Source of the DNA: Burkholderiaceae bacterium
GTDB lineage: Bacteria > Pseudomonadota > Gammaproteobacteria > Burkholderiales > Burkholderiaceae
NCBI GenBank assembly: GCA_018261955.1
Contig: JAGTRK010000004.1
Span: 306,133 to 370,132 of the forward strand
Direction of reading: 5' to 3'
Length of the DNA: 64,000 bases
Each line of letters begins with the position of its first letter. The first letter of the stretch is position 1. The position numbers and the translations under genes are program-made. A model generated the notes under the pieces. That model saw only the letters and a list, made by a program, of their open reading frames with translations. It was not told the origin of the DNA and ran no database searches. Positions 47,791 to 58,720 of the stretch are shown here, in pieces.

Positions 47791-48561
47791 ATGTCTGATT
47801 TTATCAAAAGTTTAAAATCCACCAACCAATGGTGGTTGTTGGCGTGGTTTGATATTCGCCAACGCTATCGCCGCTCGGTCTTGGGCCCGTTTTGGATCAC
47901 CATGAGCACGGCAGTGATGATTATCGCCTTGGGTTTTCTGTGGACGCAAATTTTCCATGTCGATGTGCCGAATTTCCTACCTTTTTTTGCGGCGGGAACC
48001 ATTATGTGGGTGTTTATCTCCACCCAAATCAACGATGCCTGCACGGGATTTTCACAATTTGAAGGCTATATCCGCCAAATCAATTTGCCTTTGCCTGTGT
48101 ATATTTTGCGCTTGTGGGCGCGTAATTTGATTTTTCTTGCACACAACTTTGTAATCTTCATCGGTTGTTGGATCTATTTGGATTTCGCTTGGCGACCCTT
48201 AATCCTCCAATCCATCTTGGGGTTTGCCTTGCTCAGTTACACCTTGCTCATGGTTTCCGTCCCAATCGCCTATCTGTGCGCGCGTTTTCGTGACATTCCC
48301 CCCATCATTCAAAGCATCATGCAGATTGTGTATTTTCTCACGCCGATTTTTTGGCAACCGCATTTATTGCCCGTGGACAAACATTATGTGACAGGCAACA
48401 ATCCGTTTTTCCACGCACTCGAAATTGTCCGCGCGCCATTGACAGGGCATGCTGTGGCGATGACTTCTTGGGTGTGGATGCTCTCTACCGCGGTGATTTG
48501 TACTGTGGTGGCATTGTGGGCGCAAGCGCGCTTTAAAACCCGCGTGGCGTATTGGTTGTAA
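47791..48561 (+). CDS. wzm: Polysaccharide ABC exporter permease (Wzm-like)
   Basis: A 256-residue ABC-2 type permease with six hydrophobic segments. The start LLAWFDIRQRYRRSVLGPFWI is a hallmark of O-antigen/teichoic acid exporters. It moves undecaprenyl-linked glycan across the inner membrane with Wzt. First gene of a seven-gene plus-strand locus. Confidence 0.87.
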   Translation: MSDFIKSLKSTNQWWLLAWFDIRQRYRRSVLGPFWITMSTAVMIIALGFLWTQIFHVDVPNFLPFFAAGTIMWVFISTQINDACTGFSQFEGYIRQINLPLPVYILRLWARNLIFLAHNFVIFIGCWIYLDFAWRPLILQSILGFALLSYTLLMVSVPIAYLCARFRDIPPIIQSIMQIVYFLTPIFWQPHLLPVDKHYVTGNNPFFHALEIVRAPLTGHAVAMTSWVWMLSTAVICTVVALWAQARFKTRVAYWL

Positions 48562-48570
48562 GAGGAAAAA

Positions 48571-49284
48571 ATGACTGCACACATTAAAGCACACGACCTT
48601 TGCGTTGAGTTCCCGATTTACAATACGTCCAATCGGTCACTGAAAAAGCAGATTATTCAAGCAGCCACAGGTGGGCGCATTGCTGAGGATGCCAAAAAAC
48701 ACGTCGTGGTGCGCGCGCTCGATGAAATTGATTTGGATTTAAAACCAGGTGACCGCCTCGGTTTGGTTGGACACAATGGCTCGGGCAAATCAACTTTACT
48801 GCGCGTATTGGCAGGAGCCTACACGCCAACTTCAGGACACTTAGACGTTGAAGGCAAGGTCGCGAGTTTGCTCGATATTGGCTTGGGCATGGATGGTGAA
48901 GCCAGCGGCTACGAAAACATCCTCATTCGCGGCATCCTTATGGGCATGAGCAAATCCGAAGTCGAAGAGAAAATCAAAGACATCGCCGAATTCACCGACT
49001 TGGGGGACTATCTGTATATGCCGATGCGCACGTATTCTTCTGGGATGTCGATGCGCTTGGGCTTCGCGGTCTCGACCAGCACCAATGCGGACATCATCTT
49101 AATGGATGAGTGGCTATCGGTCGGCGATTCAGCATTTGCCGAGAAAGCCACGGCACGGATGAACGACTTGCTCAATCGCTCATCCATCATGGTGTTGGCA
49201 TCACACGATATGGGTATGATTGAGCGCGTGTGCAACACCGCGATTCGTTTGGAGCACGGTAAAATTTCGGAAAAATTATTTTAA
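48571..49284 (+). CDS. wzt: Polysaccharide ABC exporter ATPase (Wzt-like, short)
   Basis: A 237-residue ATPase. Walker A GHNGSGKST lies at 67-75, and the signature YSSGMSMRLGFA is the variant typical of the Wzt/TagH/KpsT group. Walker B is IILMDEWLSVGD. At 237 residues it lacks the C-terminal carbohydrate-binding domain of Wzt proteins that recognise capped chains. It therefore resembles the Klebsiella D-galactan type. It starts nine bases after wzm. Confidence 0.88.
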   Translation: MTAHIKAHDLCVEFPIYNTSNRSLKKQIIQAATGGRIAEDAKKHVVVRALDEIDLDLKPGDRLGLVGHNGSGKSTLLRVLAGAYTPTSGHLDVEGKVASLLDIGLGMDGEASGYENILIRGILMGMSKSEVEEKIKDIAEFTDLGDYLYMPMRTYSSGMSMRLGFAVSTSTNADIILMDEWLSVGDSAFAEKATARMNDLLNRSSIMVLASHDMGMIERVCNTAIRLEHGKISEKLF

Positions 49285-49302
49285 AATTTAAAGGGACACG
49301 TT

Positions 49303-50148
49303 ATGAAACCACTGCGTAAAGCCATATTTCCCGTTGCTGGCATGGGCACGCGCTTTTTGCCTGCCACTAAGTCGGTGCCCAAAGAAATGCTCACCGTGGT
49401 CGATAGACCCGTGATTGATTACGCGGTGCGCGAAGCGGTGGAAGCGGGTTGCGATACTTTGATTTTCATCACGGGGCGTTCCAAACAAGCGATTGCCAAT
49501 TATTTTGACCGCAGCCCTGAACTTGAAAACGAGCTGGAAGAAAAGAACAAAACCGAAGCACTCGAAATCGTGCGCAACATCATTCCCTCGCATGTCAACT
49601 GCATTTATATTCGCCAAGCAGAGCCTTTGGGCTTGGGTCACGCGGTGCATTGTGGTGCGCCATTGGTGCATCCCGATGAATATTTCGCGGTGCTTTTGCC
49701 CGATGATTTGATTGACGGCTATCAAAAAGGCGCATTGCAACAAATGAACGAAGTCCACGAGCGTACAGGCAGCAGTGTGATTGCGCTGGAGCAAGTCTCG
49801 TGGGATGAGGTCTCGCAATACGGCGTGGTCGCGCCCAAGAATGAACATCAAATTCCGATTGAATTGGCAGGGATTGTCGAGAAACCCAAACGCGAGGACG
49901 CGCCATCCAATTGGACGGTGGTTGGACGCTACATTCTCAATGGCAAAATCATGCAACTGCTCGAAACCACCCAACGCGGTACAGGCGGTGAAATTCAATT
50001 GACCGACGGCATCAGCGAATTGCTCAAAACCGAAACGATTTTGGGTGTGCCATTTTCAGGTAAACGCTTTGATTGCGGTTCTAAGGCGGGATTTTTAGAG
50101 GCGAATTTACACTTTGGCTTGGGTTTGCTCAAGCGTGGTGGGCGTTAA
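49303..50148 (+). CDS. galU: UTP-glucose-1-phosphate uridylyltransferase
   Basis: A 281-residue nucleotidyltransferase. PVAGMGTRFLPATKSVPKEML is the GalU signature, and GLGHAVHCG and VEKPKREDAPSN also match. It forms UDP-glucose, the precursor for UDP-galactose and then UDP-galactofuranose. Position in the glycan locus between wzt and a glycosyltransferase supports sugar supply for this polymer. Confidence 0.93.
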   Translation: MKPLRKAIFPVAGMGTRFLPATKSVPKEMLTVVDRPVIDYAVREAVEAGCDTLIFITGRSKQAIANYFDRSPELENELEEKNKTEALEIVRNIIPSHVNCIYIRQAEPLGLGHAVHCGAPLVHPDEYFAVLLPDDLIDGYQKGALQQMNEVHERTGSSVIALEQVSWDEVSQYGVVAPKNEHQIPIELAGIVEKPKREDAPSNWTVVGRYILNGKIMQLLETTQRGTGGEIQLTDGISELLKTETILGVPFSGKRFDCGSKAGFLEANLHFGLGLLKRGGR

Positions 50149-50172
50149 TTTAAAAGTTATTCGGAGATTTTT

Positions 50173-51198
50173 GTGCTGTTATCCATCGTCATTCCTTATT
50201 TCAATGCGGGCAAGTACATCTACACCGCAGTACAAAGCATCTTGGATGCCTGCGTGCAAGACGCGCCCTATGAAATCATCATCATCAACGATGCTTCTGA
50301 CGCGCTCAATACCCAACAGTTGCAGGACATTTACCAACGCTGTTGGCAACATTCAGAAGTGCCCGTGCGCATTGAGACTTTGGCAGAGAATCAAGGTCTG
50401 AGCGGCGCGCGCAATCATGGCATTCAAATCGCGCAGGGTGAGTATGTGTTCACATTGGATGCAGATGATTATGTGAATAAAAAAGCCTTCGTTAAAGTAC
50501 TCACAGATGTTAAAAATTTAAACATGGACATGGTTTTTTTTGGCAGTTATTGGTACGAAAAAGACCACGCATGGGGCATGAAAGGCTTTTTGTTTGAACC
50601 CAAAGCCGTGGTGACTGTGGATCAAGCCGTGATTGCCAGTTATATCAACGCACAGACTTTTTATGCGTGGCGATTCATCGCCAAACGCGAACTGCTGCTA
50701 CAAGTGCCTTATCCATCACGCTTATACATGGAGGATGTCGCCACTTCAACCCCGTTGCTCTCGCGCGCCACAACCATTTGGTATGAGCCTGAGCATGTGG
50801 TGTACTACCGCCAAAATCCCAACTCAATTATGAAAGTCTGGACGGCGAAAAAAAGTTTTGATTTTCTCACCACGGTACAGATGTTGCGCGAACGTTTACA
50901 ACTATCCGAACCGATGAGTCCAGCATTGGCGGATGCGTACTTTGGTTTGACGTGTAAAGCCTATTTATGGGCTTGTGCCGATGCGATTCGCCACGAACTG
51001 CCCGATGCCATGGGCGTGTGTGCTCGAATAAAAGCCACGCATACAGAAATGTTTGGTAAAATTGAATTTTCACATTGGTCAAAGATTGTAAGCCTATTGG
51101 ACCGTAGGCAGACAGTTTCTTTTGGTTTACTGTATTACAGCCCAAAACTGTATCGAACCGCGCTCAAAGCAAAACAAAAAATTTTCCCTAAAAAATAA
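50173..51198 (+). CDS. Family 2 glycosyltransferase
   Basis: A 341-residue GT-A fold enzyme. LLSIVIPYFNAGKYI opens the nucleotide-binding part, LSGARNHGI follows near residue 77, and the metal-binding DADD lies at 96-99. The C-terminal half is less conserved. The start is a GTG at 50173 with GGAG seven to ten bases upstream. Donor and linkage are not readable from sequence; the locus suggests galactose-containing glycan. Confidence 0.82.
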   Translation: MLLSIVIPYFNAGKYIYTAVQSILDACVQDAPYEIIIINDASDALNTQQLQDIYQRCWQHSEVPVRIETLAENQGLSGARNHGIQIAQGEYVFTLDADDYVNKKAFVKVLTDVKNLNMDMVFFGSYWYEKDHAWGMKGFLFEPKAVVTVDQAVIASYINAQTFYAWRFIAKRELLLQVPYPSRLYMEDVATSTPLLSRATTIWYEPEHVVYYRQNPNSIMKVWTAKKSFDFLTTVQMLRERLQLSEPMSPALADAYFGLTCKAYLWACADAIRHELPDAMGVCARIKATHTEMFGKIEFSHWSKIVSLLDRRQTVSFGLLYYSPKLYRTALKAKQKIFPKK

Positions 51199-51213
51199 AA
51201 CAGGAGTAGTTAA

Positions 51214-52329
51214 ATGACGCAAACAGCAGTAGCGCCAAAACCACGCGCGCGTTTGGATGCCGTGGATGGTGTCCGTGGACTGATGGCCTTGATGATTGTC
51301 TTGAACCACTGGTCTACGGGCAATATGTGGGGCAAATTCGGTTGGACAGGTTTGTACAATCTGCTTGAAATATTCTTCATGATTTCGGGCTTTTTCATTG
51401 CCTTGTCGGCACTCAAACCCAAACCATGGGATCCCGCCGTTGTGGTGGATCACATCATCAAACGTTCTGATCGCCTGTGGCTACACTATTTGTTCTCAGT
51501 GTTGATTGTATTGGTTTTGGTCATTGTGATGGCTTTGGCTCGTGGTCATTTTGATGGCAATTATGGGCTGCTCGATGCGGTGGTGAAAAATTACCATTCT
51601 GAAGGCTTCTCACTGAATTTGTTCAAAAACATTTTCTTGTTGCAAGCGTTCTCAATTCAGCACTATGAAATCAACTACAACTACCCTGGTTGGTCATTGT
51701 CGGTCGAGGTATTTGGTGGTGCGGTGTTGTTCGCGGTGTTGAGCCGTTTTAAAGCCCAAGCCCCTTGGATTACTGCGTTTTTTGGCTTTTTCTTTTGGGT
51801 TTTGTTGCAACACGATTACAATTCGCTCGAAGTACACGTCCAAGAGTACAACGCTTTTGTGGTGGCGGGCTTATTGCGCTTCTTTATGGATGCGTGTATC
51901 GGTGCATTCATTTTCACACAAGTCTCAAAAATCGAATGGTCAAAAACTTGGCAGTTTTTTGAGCCATTGATTTGGATCGCCATGCTCTACATCTTGTGGC
52001 GTCCTGATAGCCCACACGCTTACAAAGACTATATGATGTTGCCGTTTGGTGGCCTGTTCGTGATTATGCTGACCAAATCTGAAAGCCTGTCACAAAAGAT
52101 GTTCTCAACCGCCCCGTTTAAATTCTTGGGCAAATATTCGTTGAGTGTCTTTTTGTTCCACGCACCCATTCTGATGATTTTGCAATTTTTAAATGTGTTC
52201 CAACACGACAAAGGCATCATGGTGTTGGTTGATAAAATCTTGGTGTTGATTGTGGTGGTGATTTTAGTCATCGTTTTCGAAAAAATGTATTTTGCTTTGC
52301 GCGAAAAATTCAATTTGAAAATTGGTTAA
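51214..52329 (+). CDS. Acyltransferase family 3 (OafA/YrhL-like)
   Basis: A 371-residue membrane acyltransferase with about ten helices. The N-terminal DGVRGLMALMIVLNHW contains the catalytic-site histidine H32 typical of this family, and FFMISGFFIAL follows. It would O-acetylate sugar residues of the exported glycan. AGGAG precedes the ATG. The gap to the previous gene is 15 bases. Confidence 0.83.
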   Translation: MTQTAVAPKPRARLDAVDGVRGLMALMIVLNHWSTGNMWGKFGWTGLYNLLEIFFMISGFFIALSALKPKPWDPAVVVDHIIKRSDRLWLHYLFSVLIVLVLVIVMALARGHFDGNYGLLDAVVKNYHSEGFSLNLFKNIFLLQAFSIQHYEINYNYPGWSLSVEVFGGAVLFAVLSRFKAQAPWITAFFGFFFWVLLQHDYNSLEVHVQEYNAFVVAGLLRFFMDACIGAFIFTQVSKIEWSKTWQFFEPLIWIAMLYILWRPDSPHAYKDYMMLPFGGLFVIMLTKSESLSQKMFSTAPFKFLGKYSLSVFLFHAPILMILQFLNVFQHDKGIMVLVDKILVLIVVVILVIVFEKMYFALREKFNLKIG

Positions 52330-53481
<1,152 letters not shown>

Positions 53482-53484
53482 CTT

Positions 53485-54414
53485 ATGCGTATTTGTGCCG
53501 TTGTCGTCACCTTTAACCGCCGCGCGTGGTTGCTTGAATGCTTGGACACCTTGCTCGCGCAAACACAGGCATTGTCAGGCATTGTGGTCATCAACAACGC
53601 CAGCACCGACGACACACACATCGAGTTAGACCGCTATGTGGCAGCGCATCCTGAAATGACTTGGCACATCCACCACAGCAACGTCAACACGGGCGGTGCA
53701 GGCGGTTTTGCGCAGGGAATGCAAACGTCACACAAAGCAGGCTACGACTGGGTTTGGGTGATGGACGATGATGTGCTGGCACGTCCCGAAGCCTTGTCGG
53801 GTCTGATGAAATTTTCCAGCCAAGCGCACATTCTGCATGGTCGCCGCACCAACCCAAATGGCACGGTGTTTTACTGGCAAAACACTTTTTTGCCGTGGAT
53901 AGGATTTGCGCGTCCTTACCCCGACAGTATTTTTAAAACCTCTGATATTTGGCACACCAACTGCGCGTGCTTTGAAGGTGCGCTGATTCATCGTTCTGTA
54001 TTTGATAAAATCGGTTACGCCGATGCGCGTTATTTTCTCGCGTGGGACGACACCGAGTTTGGCTACCGCGCCAGTGAATTTTTTAAAATTGCCTATGTCA
54101 ACGCCATGACCTTGATTCGCCAACGCGGTCACGACAACATCGACATCGGCGTGCGCTCACTGTACCGCGCATCGGATATGTACCGTTATTTTCACATCCG
54201 CAACCGTTTTCTCATCATTCAAACCATACTCCAGCGCGAAACCCGCGCATGGGCGCGAGCGGGCAAACGCATCACGTTTCATGCCTTTACAGCGGTGTTG
54301 GTCGTCAAAGAAATGGTGCGCGCCGCGATGTTTAAAGAGTGGTCTTTGGGTGTGCCATCGTTGTGGCGCGGCTTGAGGGATGGCATCGCGGGCAAATGGG
54401 GCGCGCAATCCTAA
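53485..54414 (+). CDS. Glycosyltransferase, probable galactofuranosyltransferase (GT2)
   Basis: A 309-residue enzyme starting RICAVVVTFNRRAWLLECL, with NNASTDDT, the NTGGAGGFAQGM loop, and metal-binding MDDDV at 93-97. The GGAGGF loop and DDD are typical of the GlfT/rhamnosyl-galactofuranosyl group. It lies three bases after glf, matching the idea that it uses UDP-galactofuranose. Last gene of the locus. It meets yqaA tail to tail, with no terminator seen. Confidence 0.83.
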   Translation: MRICAVVVTFNRRAWLLECLDTLLAQTQALSGIVVINNASTDDTHIELDRYVAAHPEMTWHIHHSNVNTGGAGGFAQGMQTSHKAGYDWVWVMDDDVLARPEALSGLMKFSSQAHILHGRRTNPNGTVFYWQNTFLPWIGFARPYPDSIFKTSDIWHTNCACFEGALIHRSVFDKIGYADARYFLAWDDTEFGYRASEFFKIAYVNAMTLIRQRGHDNIDIGVRSLYRASDMYRYFHIRNRFLIIQTILQRETRAWARAGKRITFHAFTAVLVVKEMVRAAMFKEWSLGVPSLWRGLRDGIAGKWGAQS

Positions 54415-54435
54415 AGAAATATGCGTTTGATACAC

Positions 54436-54912
54436 TCAAAAAAGACGTTGCCAAAAAGATTCGGGAATCCACAGCAACGCAGCCGTCATCACCACAAAAC
54501 GGATCAACTTGCCCAACGACATCCACAGCAAAACTGGCTTCCACGCCAATTTCAACCAACCTGCCATTGCACACAGCGCATCACCGATGAGCGGCACCCA
54601 CGAGAGCAACAACACGGGCGCGCCGAGTTTTTGTAGCCAGCGCAAATGCACAGGCGGTTTGTCATGCGCGAGCAACTCATGCGCACCATAGCCCATAAAA
54701 TAAGTCACCATACCCCCTAAAGTATTGCCGATGGTGGCAACGACAATCGCGAGCCAAAACATGTCGGGATTGAGTTTGATAAACCCAAACAAAACAGGCT
54801 CGGTTGCCATTGGCAAAATCGTCGCCGACACAAACGCCACCACAAAAATCGCGGGCAAGCCCACCGATGAGAGTGAAAACAGTTGGAGTAAATGATTGAG
54901 CCAATCGGGCAT
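54436..54912 (-). CDS. YqaA-family inner-membrane protein (DedA-like)
   Basis: A 158-residue membrane protein. Family motifs include ATILPMATEPVLFGF, NTLGGMVTYFMGY and LLSWVPLIGDALCAMAGW, giving four to five helices with re-entrant loops as in the SNARE-associated/DedA/VTT fold. Related proteins affect lipid-carrier flipping and membrane potential; the exact role is not known. Confidence 0.8.
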   Translation of the reverse strand: MPDWLNHLLQLFSLSSVGLPAIFVVAFVSATILPMATEPVLFGFIKLNPDMFWLAIVVATIGNTLGGMVTYFMGYGAHELLAHDKPPVHLRWLQKLGAPVLLLSWVPLIGDALCAMAGWLKLAWKPVLLWMSLGKLIRFVVMTAALLWIPESFWQRLF

Positions 54913-55055
54913 GAGTCATCCTTATTCAATGTGCGCCATTTAAACACAGAATTTGGGACAAATTGAGAAAAACGCACAGCTCACTCAAGGTCTCAAGGAC
55001 AAATAGGGTGGGTTGTGGTATCTTTAAGGTTTAAAAAATCAACCTCAGAAGCACC

Positions 55056-56606
55056 ATGCCTTATACCAACTACCTCAAAAAAATCCTCACCTCACGCGTG
55101 TATGAAATCACCTCGGAAACCCCCTTGGAGTTCGCACCCCAAATTTCACGCCGTATTCACAACCACGTATACCTCAAACGCGAGGACACCCACGCCGTAT
55201 TCTCATACAAAATTCGCGGTGCGTACAATAAAATGGCGCAGCTCACATCCGAGCAACTCAAAAAAGGTGTGATTACTGCCTCGGCGGGCAACCATGCGCA
55301 GGGCGTGGCATACTCAGCCGCCAAACTCAAATGCAACGCGACCATCGTTGTGCCTGAAACCACACCTGCGATTAAGGTCGAAGCCATCAAACGCTTTGGT
55401 GGCGAGCATGTCGAAATTGTATTACACGGCGGTTCGTATTCGGATGCGTTGGACAAAGCCTTGCAATTGGAAAAAGAGCGCAAACTCACCTTCGTTCACC
55501 CATACGATGACCCTGATGTGATTGCGGGGCAAGGCACGATTGGTATGGAAATCATGCGTCAGTTTAATAGTGTCAATGCCAGCGCAAAAGGCCCGATACA
55601 CGCGGTCTTCGTCTCCATCGGTGGCGGTGGCGCGGTCACGGGCGTGGCGGCGTACATCAAAAGCGTCAATCCAGACATCAAAGTCATCGGTGTGCAAAGT
55701 GTGGACTCGGATGCCATGCTGCAATCCATCCGTGCGGGCAAACGCGTGACGCTCAAAGAAGTCGGGATTTTTGCCGACGGCACCGCAGTCAAGCAAGTCG
55801 GTAAGGAAACTTTCCGCCTCGCGCAAGATTTGGTCGATGACTATGTGGTGGTCGATACCGATGCGATTTGTGCCGCGATTAAAGACGTGTTTCAAGACAC
55901 ACGCTCTATTCTCGAGCCCTCAGGTGCGATGGCCTTGGCAGGACTGAAAAAATACGCCGAGGACAAAGGTTTAAAGGGGCAAAACCTCATCGCCGTCGCA
56001 TCGGGCGCAAACACCAATTTTGACCGATTGCGCTTCGTCGCGGATCGCGTGGAAATTGGACAATCCCGTGAGGCTTTATTCGCGGTGAGCATCCCAGAGG
56101 AGCGCGGTTCGTTCTTGCGCCTGTGCGAATTGGTGGGGCAAGAGCGCAGTGTGACCGAATTTAACTACCGCATGAATGACAAAGCACAAGCGCACATCAT
56201 GGTCGGTATTGCGGTACACAATGCCAAAGAATCAGGCAAAATCGCCGAAAAATTCAGTAAAAAAGGTTTTGAAACCACCGATTTGACCCACAATGAGTTG
56301 GCCAAACAACACGTGCGCAATATGGTCGGCGGTGTGAGTGGCAATGTCACCGATGAATTGATTTATCGCTTTGAATTTCCTGAGCGTCCTGGTGTGTTGA
56401 TGCACTTTTTAACCCATGTCTCACCGCATTGGAATATTTCATTGTTCCAATACCGCTCTGAGGGTGGTGACTACGGCAGCGTGTTGGTTGGCATTCAAGT
56501 GGCGAAAAAAGACCGCGCGCAGTTTAAGAAATTTGTCACAACCTTGGGGTATCGTTATTGGGATGAAACCGAAAACCCTGCGTATCAACTGTTTTTAAAG
56601 GCTTGA
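55056..56606 (+). CDS. ilvA: Threonine ammonia-lyase, biosynthetic
   Basis: A 516-residue PLP enzyme, first step of isoleucine synthesis. The PLP lysine is K52 in FSYKIRGAYN, with SAGNHAQGVA and GGGGAVTGVA as cofactor loops. Two ACT-like regulatory repeats follow (about 340-420 and 430-510), for feedback by isoleucine. Length matches the long biosynthetic form rather than the catabolic TdcB. One base separates it from the next gene. Confidence 0.94.
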   Translation: MPYTNYLKKILTSRVYEITSETPLEFAPQISRRIHNHVYLKREDTHAVFSYKIRGAYNKMAQLTSEQLKKGVITASAGNHAQGVAYSAAKLKCNATIVVPETTPAIKVEAIKRFGGEHVEIVLHGGSYSDALDKALQLEKERKLTFVHPYDDPDVIAGQGTIGMEIMRQFNSVNASAKGPIHAVFVSIGGGGAVTGVAAYIKSVNPDIKVIGVQSVDSDAMLQSIRAGKRVTLKEVGIFADGTAVKQVGKETFRLAQDLVDDYVVVDTDAICAAIKDVFQDTRSILEPSGAMALAGLKKYAEDKGLKGQNLIAVASGANTNFDRLRFVADRVEIGQSREALFAVSIPEERGSFLRLCELVGQERSVTEFNYRMNDKAQAHIMVGIAVHNAKESGKIAEKFSKKGFETTDLTHNELAKQHVRNMVGGVSGNVTDELIYRFEFPERPGVLMHFLTHVSPHWNISLFQYRSEGGDYGSVLVGIQVAKKDRAQFKKFVTTLGYRYWDETENPAYQLFLKA

Positions 56607-56607
56607 G

Positions 56608-57282
56608 ATGGATGAACAAGTTCCATTGAGCATCGCCATCGTTCCCGTCACACCTTTTGCACAGAACTGCTCAATTGTGATGTGCAATGCCACGCACGAC
56701 GCGGTGGTGATTGACGCGGGTGGCGATGTGCCCACACTCATGAAACAAATTCGTGAGATGGGCGCACAAGTACGTGCACTGTGGCTCACACATGGGCATG
56801 TGGATCATGCCAGCGGCGCGCCTGAGTTGGCAGACGCTTTGCAGACCGAATACGGTTTGGATGTGCCCATGCCCATCATCGGCCCGCACGAGGCCGATCA
56901 ATATTGGATAGACGATTTAGCCGCGCGGGCGCGGGTGTATGGTTTTTCGGGCAATGCACGTTCGTTCGTACCAACACGTTATTTGCAGGATGGTGATGTG
57001 TTGCACATTGGCACAGAAACGGTGCAGGTTTTGCACTGCCCAGGACACACCCCAGGACATGTGGTGTTTTATCATGCCAATATGCGTTTGGCTTGGGTGG
57101 GCGATGTGTTGTTTGCTGGCTCGATTGGGCGCACCGATTTTCCAGGCGGTAACCATGCGGATTTAATCAACGCCATTAAAAGCAAACTACTACCGTTGGG
57201 CGATGATGTGCAATTTATTTCAGGGCATGGTCCGATGTCCAATTTTGGACAGGAACGCCGTTTTAACCCCTATTTGGTGTGA
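56608..57282 (+). CDS. MBL-fold hydrolase (glyoxalase II-like)
   Basis: A 224-residue metallo-beta-lactamase fold. The metal motif THGHVDHASG lies at 61-70, HCPGHTPGHVVFY and the bridging aspartate in WVGDVLFAGSIGRTDFPGG follow, and FISGHGPMSNFGQER ends it. This matches the YcbL/type II glyoxalase group, which hydrolyse thioesters. Substrate not determined. It is coupled with ilvA. Confidence 0.87.
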   Translation: MDEQVPLSIAIVPVTPFAQNCSIVMCNATHDAVVIDAGGDVPTLMKQIREMGAQVRALWLTHGHVDHASGAPELADALQTEYGLDVPMPIIGPHEADQYWIDDLAARARVYGFSGNARSFVPTRYLQDGDVLHIGTETVQVLHCPGHTPGHVVFYHANMRLAWVGDVLFAGSIGRTDFPGGNHADLINAIKSKLLPLGDDVQFISGHGPMSNFGQERRFNPYLV

Positions 57283-57290
57283 GAACAATC

Positions 57291-58604
57291 ATGAGCCAAC
57301 TCAATCGTGCCTATTTGTATCAAGAAACCCACGCCCGCCCGTATTTAAATTTACCCGTGCCGTGCGCGGTGGCGCATCTGTTGTACTGGAAAGGCGACAG
57401 CCAATCGACCGCTTTATTGGATTTGGCAAAAAACTTAGCACAACGCCAAGGGGTCACGCCGAAGAGTCATCAAAACTCATTTTTTGAATACGCCTGTCAA
57501 AATTACCACATCCGTTTTGAGCAACACACAGAGTTTGATACGTTGACCATAGCGCAGTCTTTGGAGTTGGACGCACCTGTCTTTAGTGCCAATCCTTTGT
57601 CGATTGTGGACGAAACCGCATTGGCGAGCATTGATGCGCAGGTTTTGGTCAAAACCCATCTGCACATCGCGCTTGAACCTGAGGACATCCACGAGATTAA
57701 AGACGAAGTCACTCGCCAATTTGCCGACATCAATGGCGACACACTGGTCTATGGCTCCTACGTGATGGAGCGTCGCGCCGAGGTGTACACTGACTTTAAA
57801 CTCGATATCCAAGGTCATTCCCGCTATTTTGCTGTGAGCCACAGCTTGAACAGTACCGACGCAGGGCGACTGGTCACGCGCTTGATTGAAATGGAAAACT
57901 ACCGCATCCTCGCGTTGATTCCGATGAAAGATGTGCGCACCGTGAGTAAAGAGCTCACTGGTATTGATACACATCTGGCACAAATTCTCAGTGCGATTTC
58001 CGACAACGCCGATGAAAACGATCCGCAGGTGCAACACCGCCGCTTGGATGAGTTGCTCGAAATCGCCAAAGTGGTTGAGAGCCACCGCAACACCCTATCC
58101 TCACGTTTTGCCGCCAGCCGCGCCTACTATCAAATCGTGCAATTTTCATACGACAAGTTGCACGAAGAAAAACTCGGCTCTTTACAACGCTTACAAACTT
58201 TTGTCGAGCGACGTTTGGGGCCTGCGGTGCGCACATTTGACTCGATGCACCGTCGTCTCGACGACATCTCGCACCGCATAGACCGCATCGCGGAACTCTT
58301 GCGCACCGAAATCAATGTACAAATGCAGTTGCAAAACAGTGCCATGCTCGCAGGCATGAACAACAGCGCGAAAATGCAGTTAAAAATGCAAAAAACGGTT
58401 GAGGGCATCTCGATTGTCGCGTTGACCTATTACGCGATTAGCGTGCTCGGCTACTTATTAGGGATTTTTGTACATGGGGATGCCAAGTACACCGCGATGG
58501 GACTTTTGGTTTTGCCTGTGGCGGGTTTGATTTGGCAAGTGCAAAAAAAGTTGTTACACAAAACCAAACCAACAAAAACAGAAAATACCCACACGATGCT
58601 TTAA
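57291..58604 (+). CDS. DUF3422 family membrane protein
   Basis: A 437-residue protein. ETHARPYLNLPVPCAVAHL at the N-terminus is the HARP motif of DUF3422. A long helical region (about 230-365) has coiled-coil character, and two C-terminal helices (about 375-425) anchor it in the membrane. Function unknown; the architecture (N-terminal domain, coiled coil, TM pair) recalls CorA-like or scaffold proteins, but this is only resemblance. Start 57291 overlaps no gene; an upstream GTG is in frame but poorer. Confidence 0.8.
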   Translation: MSQLNRAYLYQETHARPYLNLPVPCAVAHLLYWKGDSQSTALLDLAKNLAQRQGVTPKSHQNSFFEYACQNYHIRFEQHTEFDTLTIAQSLELDAPVFSANPLSIVDETALASIDAQVLVKTHLHIALEPEDIHEIKDEVTRQFADINGDTLVYGSYVMERRAEVYTDFKLDIQGHSRYFAVSHSLNSTDAGRLVTRLIEMENYRILALIPMKDVRTVSKELTGIDTHLAQILSAISDNADENDPQVQHRRLDELLEIAKVVESHRNTLSSRFAASRAYYQIVQFSYDKLHEEKLGSLQRLQTFVERRLGPAVRTFDSMHRRLDDISHRIDRIAELLRTEINVQMQLQNSAMLAGMNNSAKMQLKMQKTVEGISIVALTYYAISVLGYLLGIFVHGDAKYTAMGLLVLPVAGLIWQVQKKLLHKTKPTKTENTHTML

Positions 58605-58720
58605 GTTAACAGAAGTTTGCCATCAGCCAACACGCAAACATTAAAAATCAGGCCAGCTCAAGAAAAAATGCACTACAATGCGCCGCTTATGTTGCTTTAT
58701 TTTAAAGTAAAGGAGACGCT

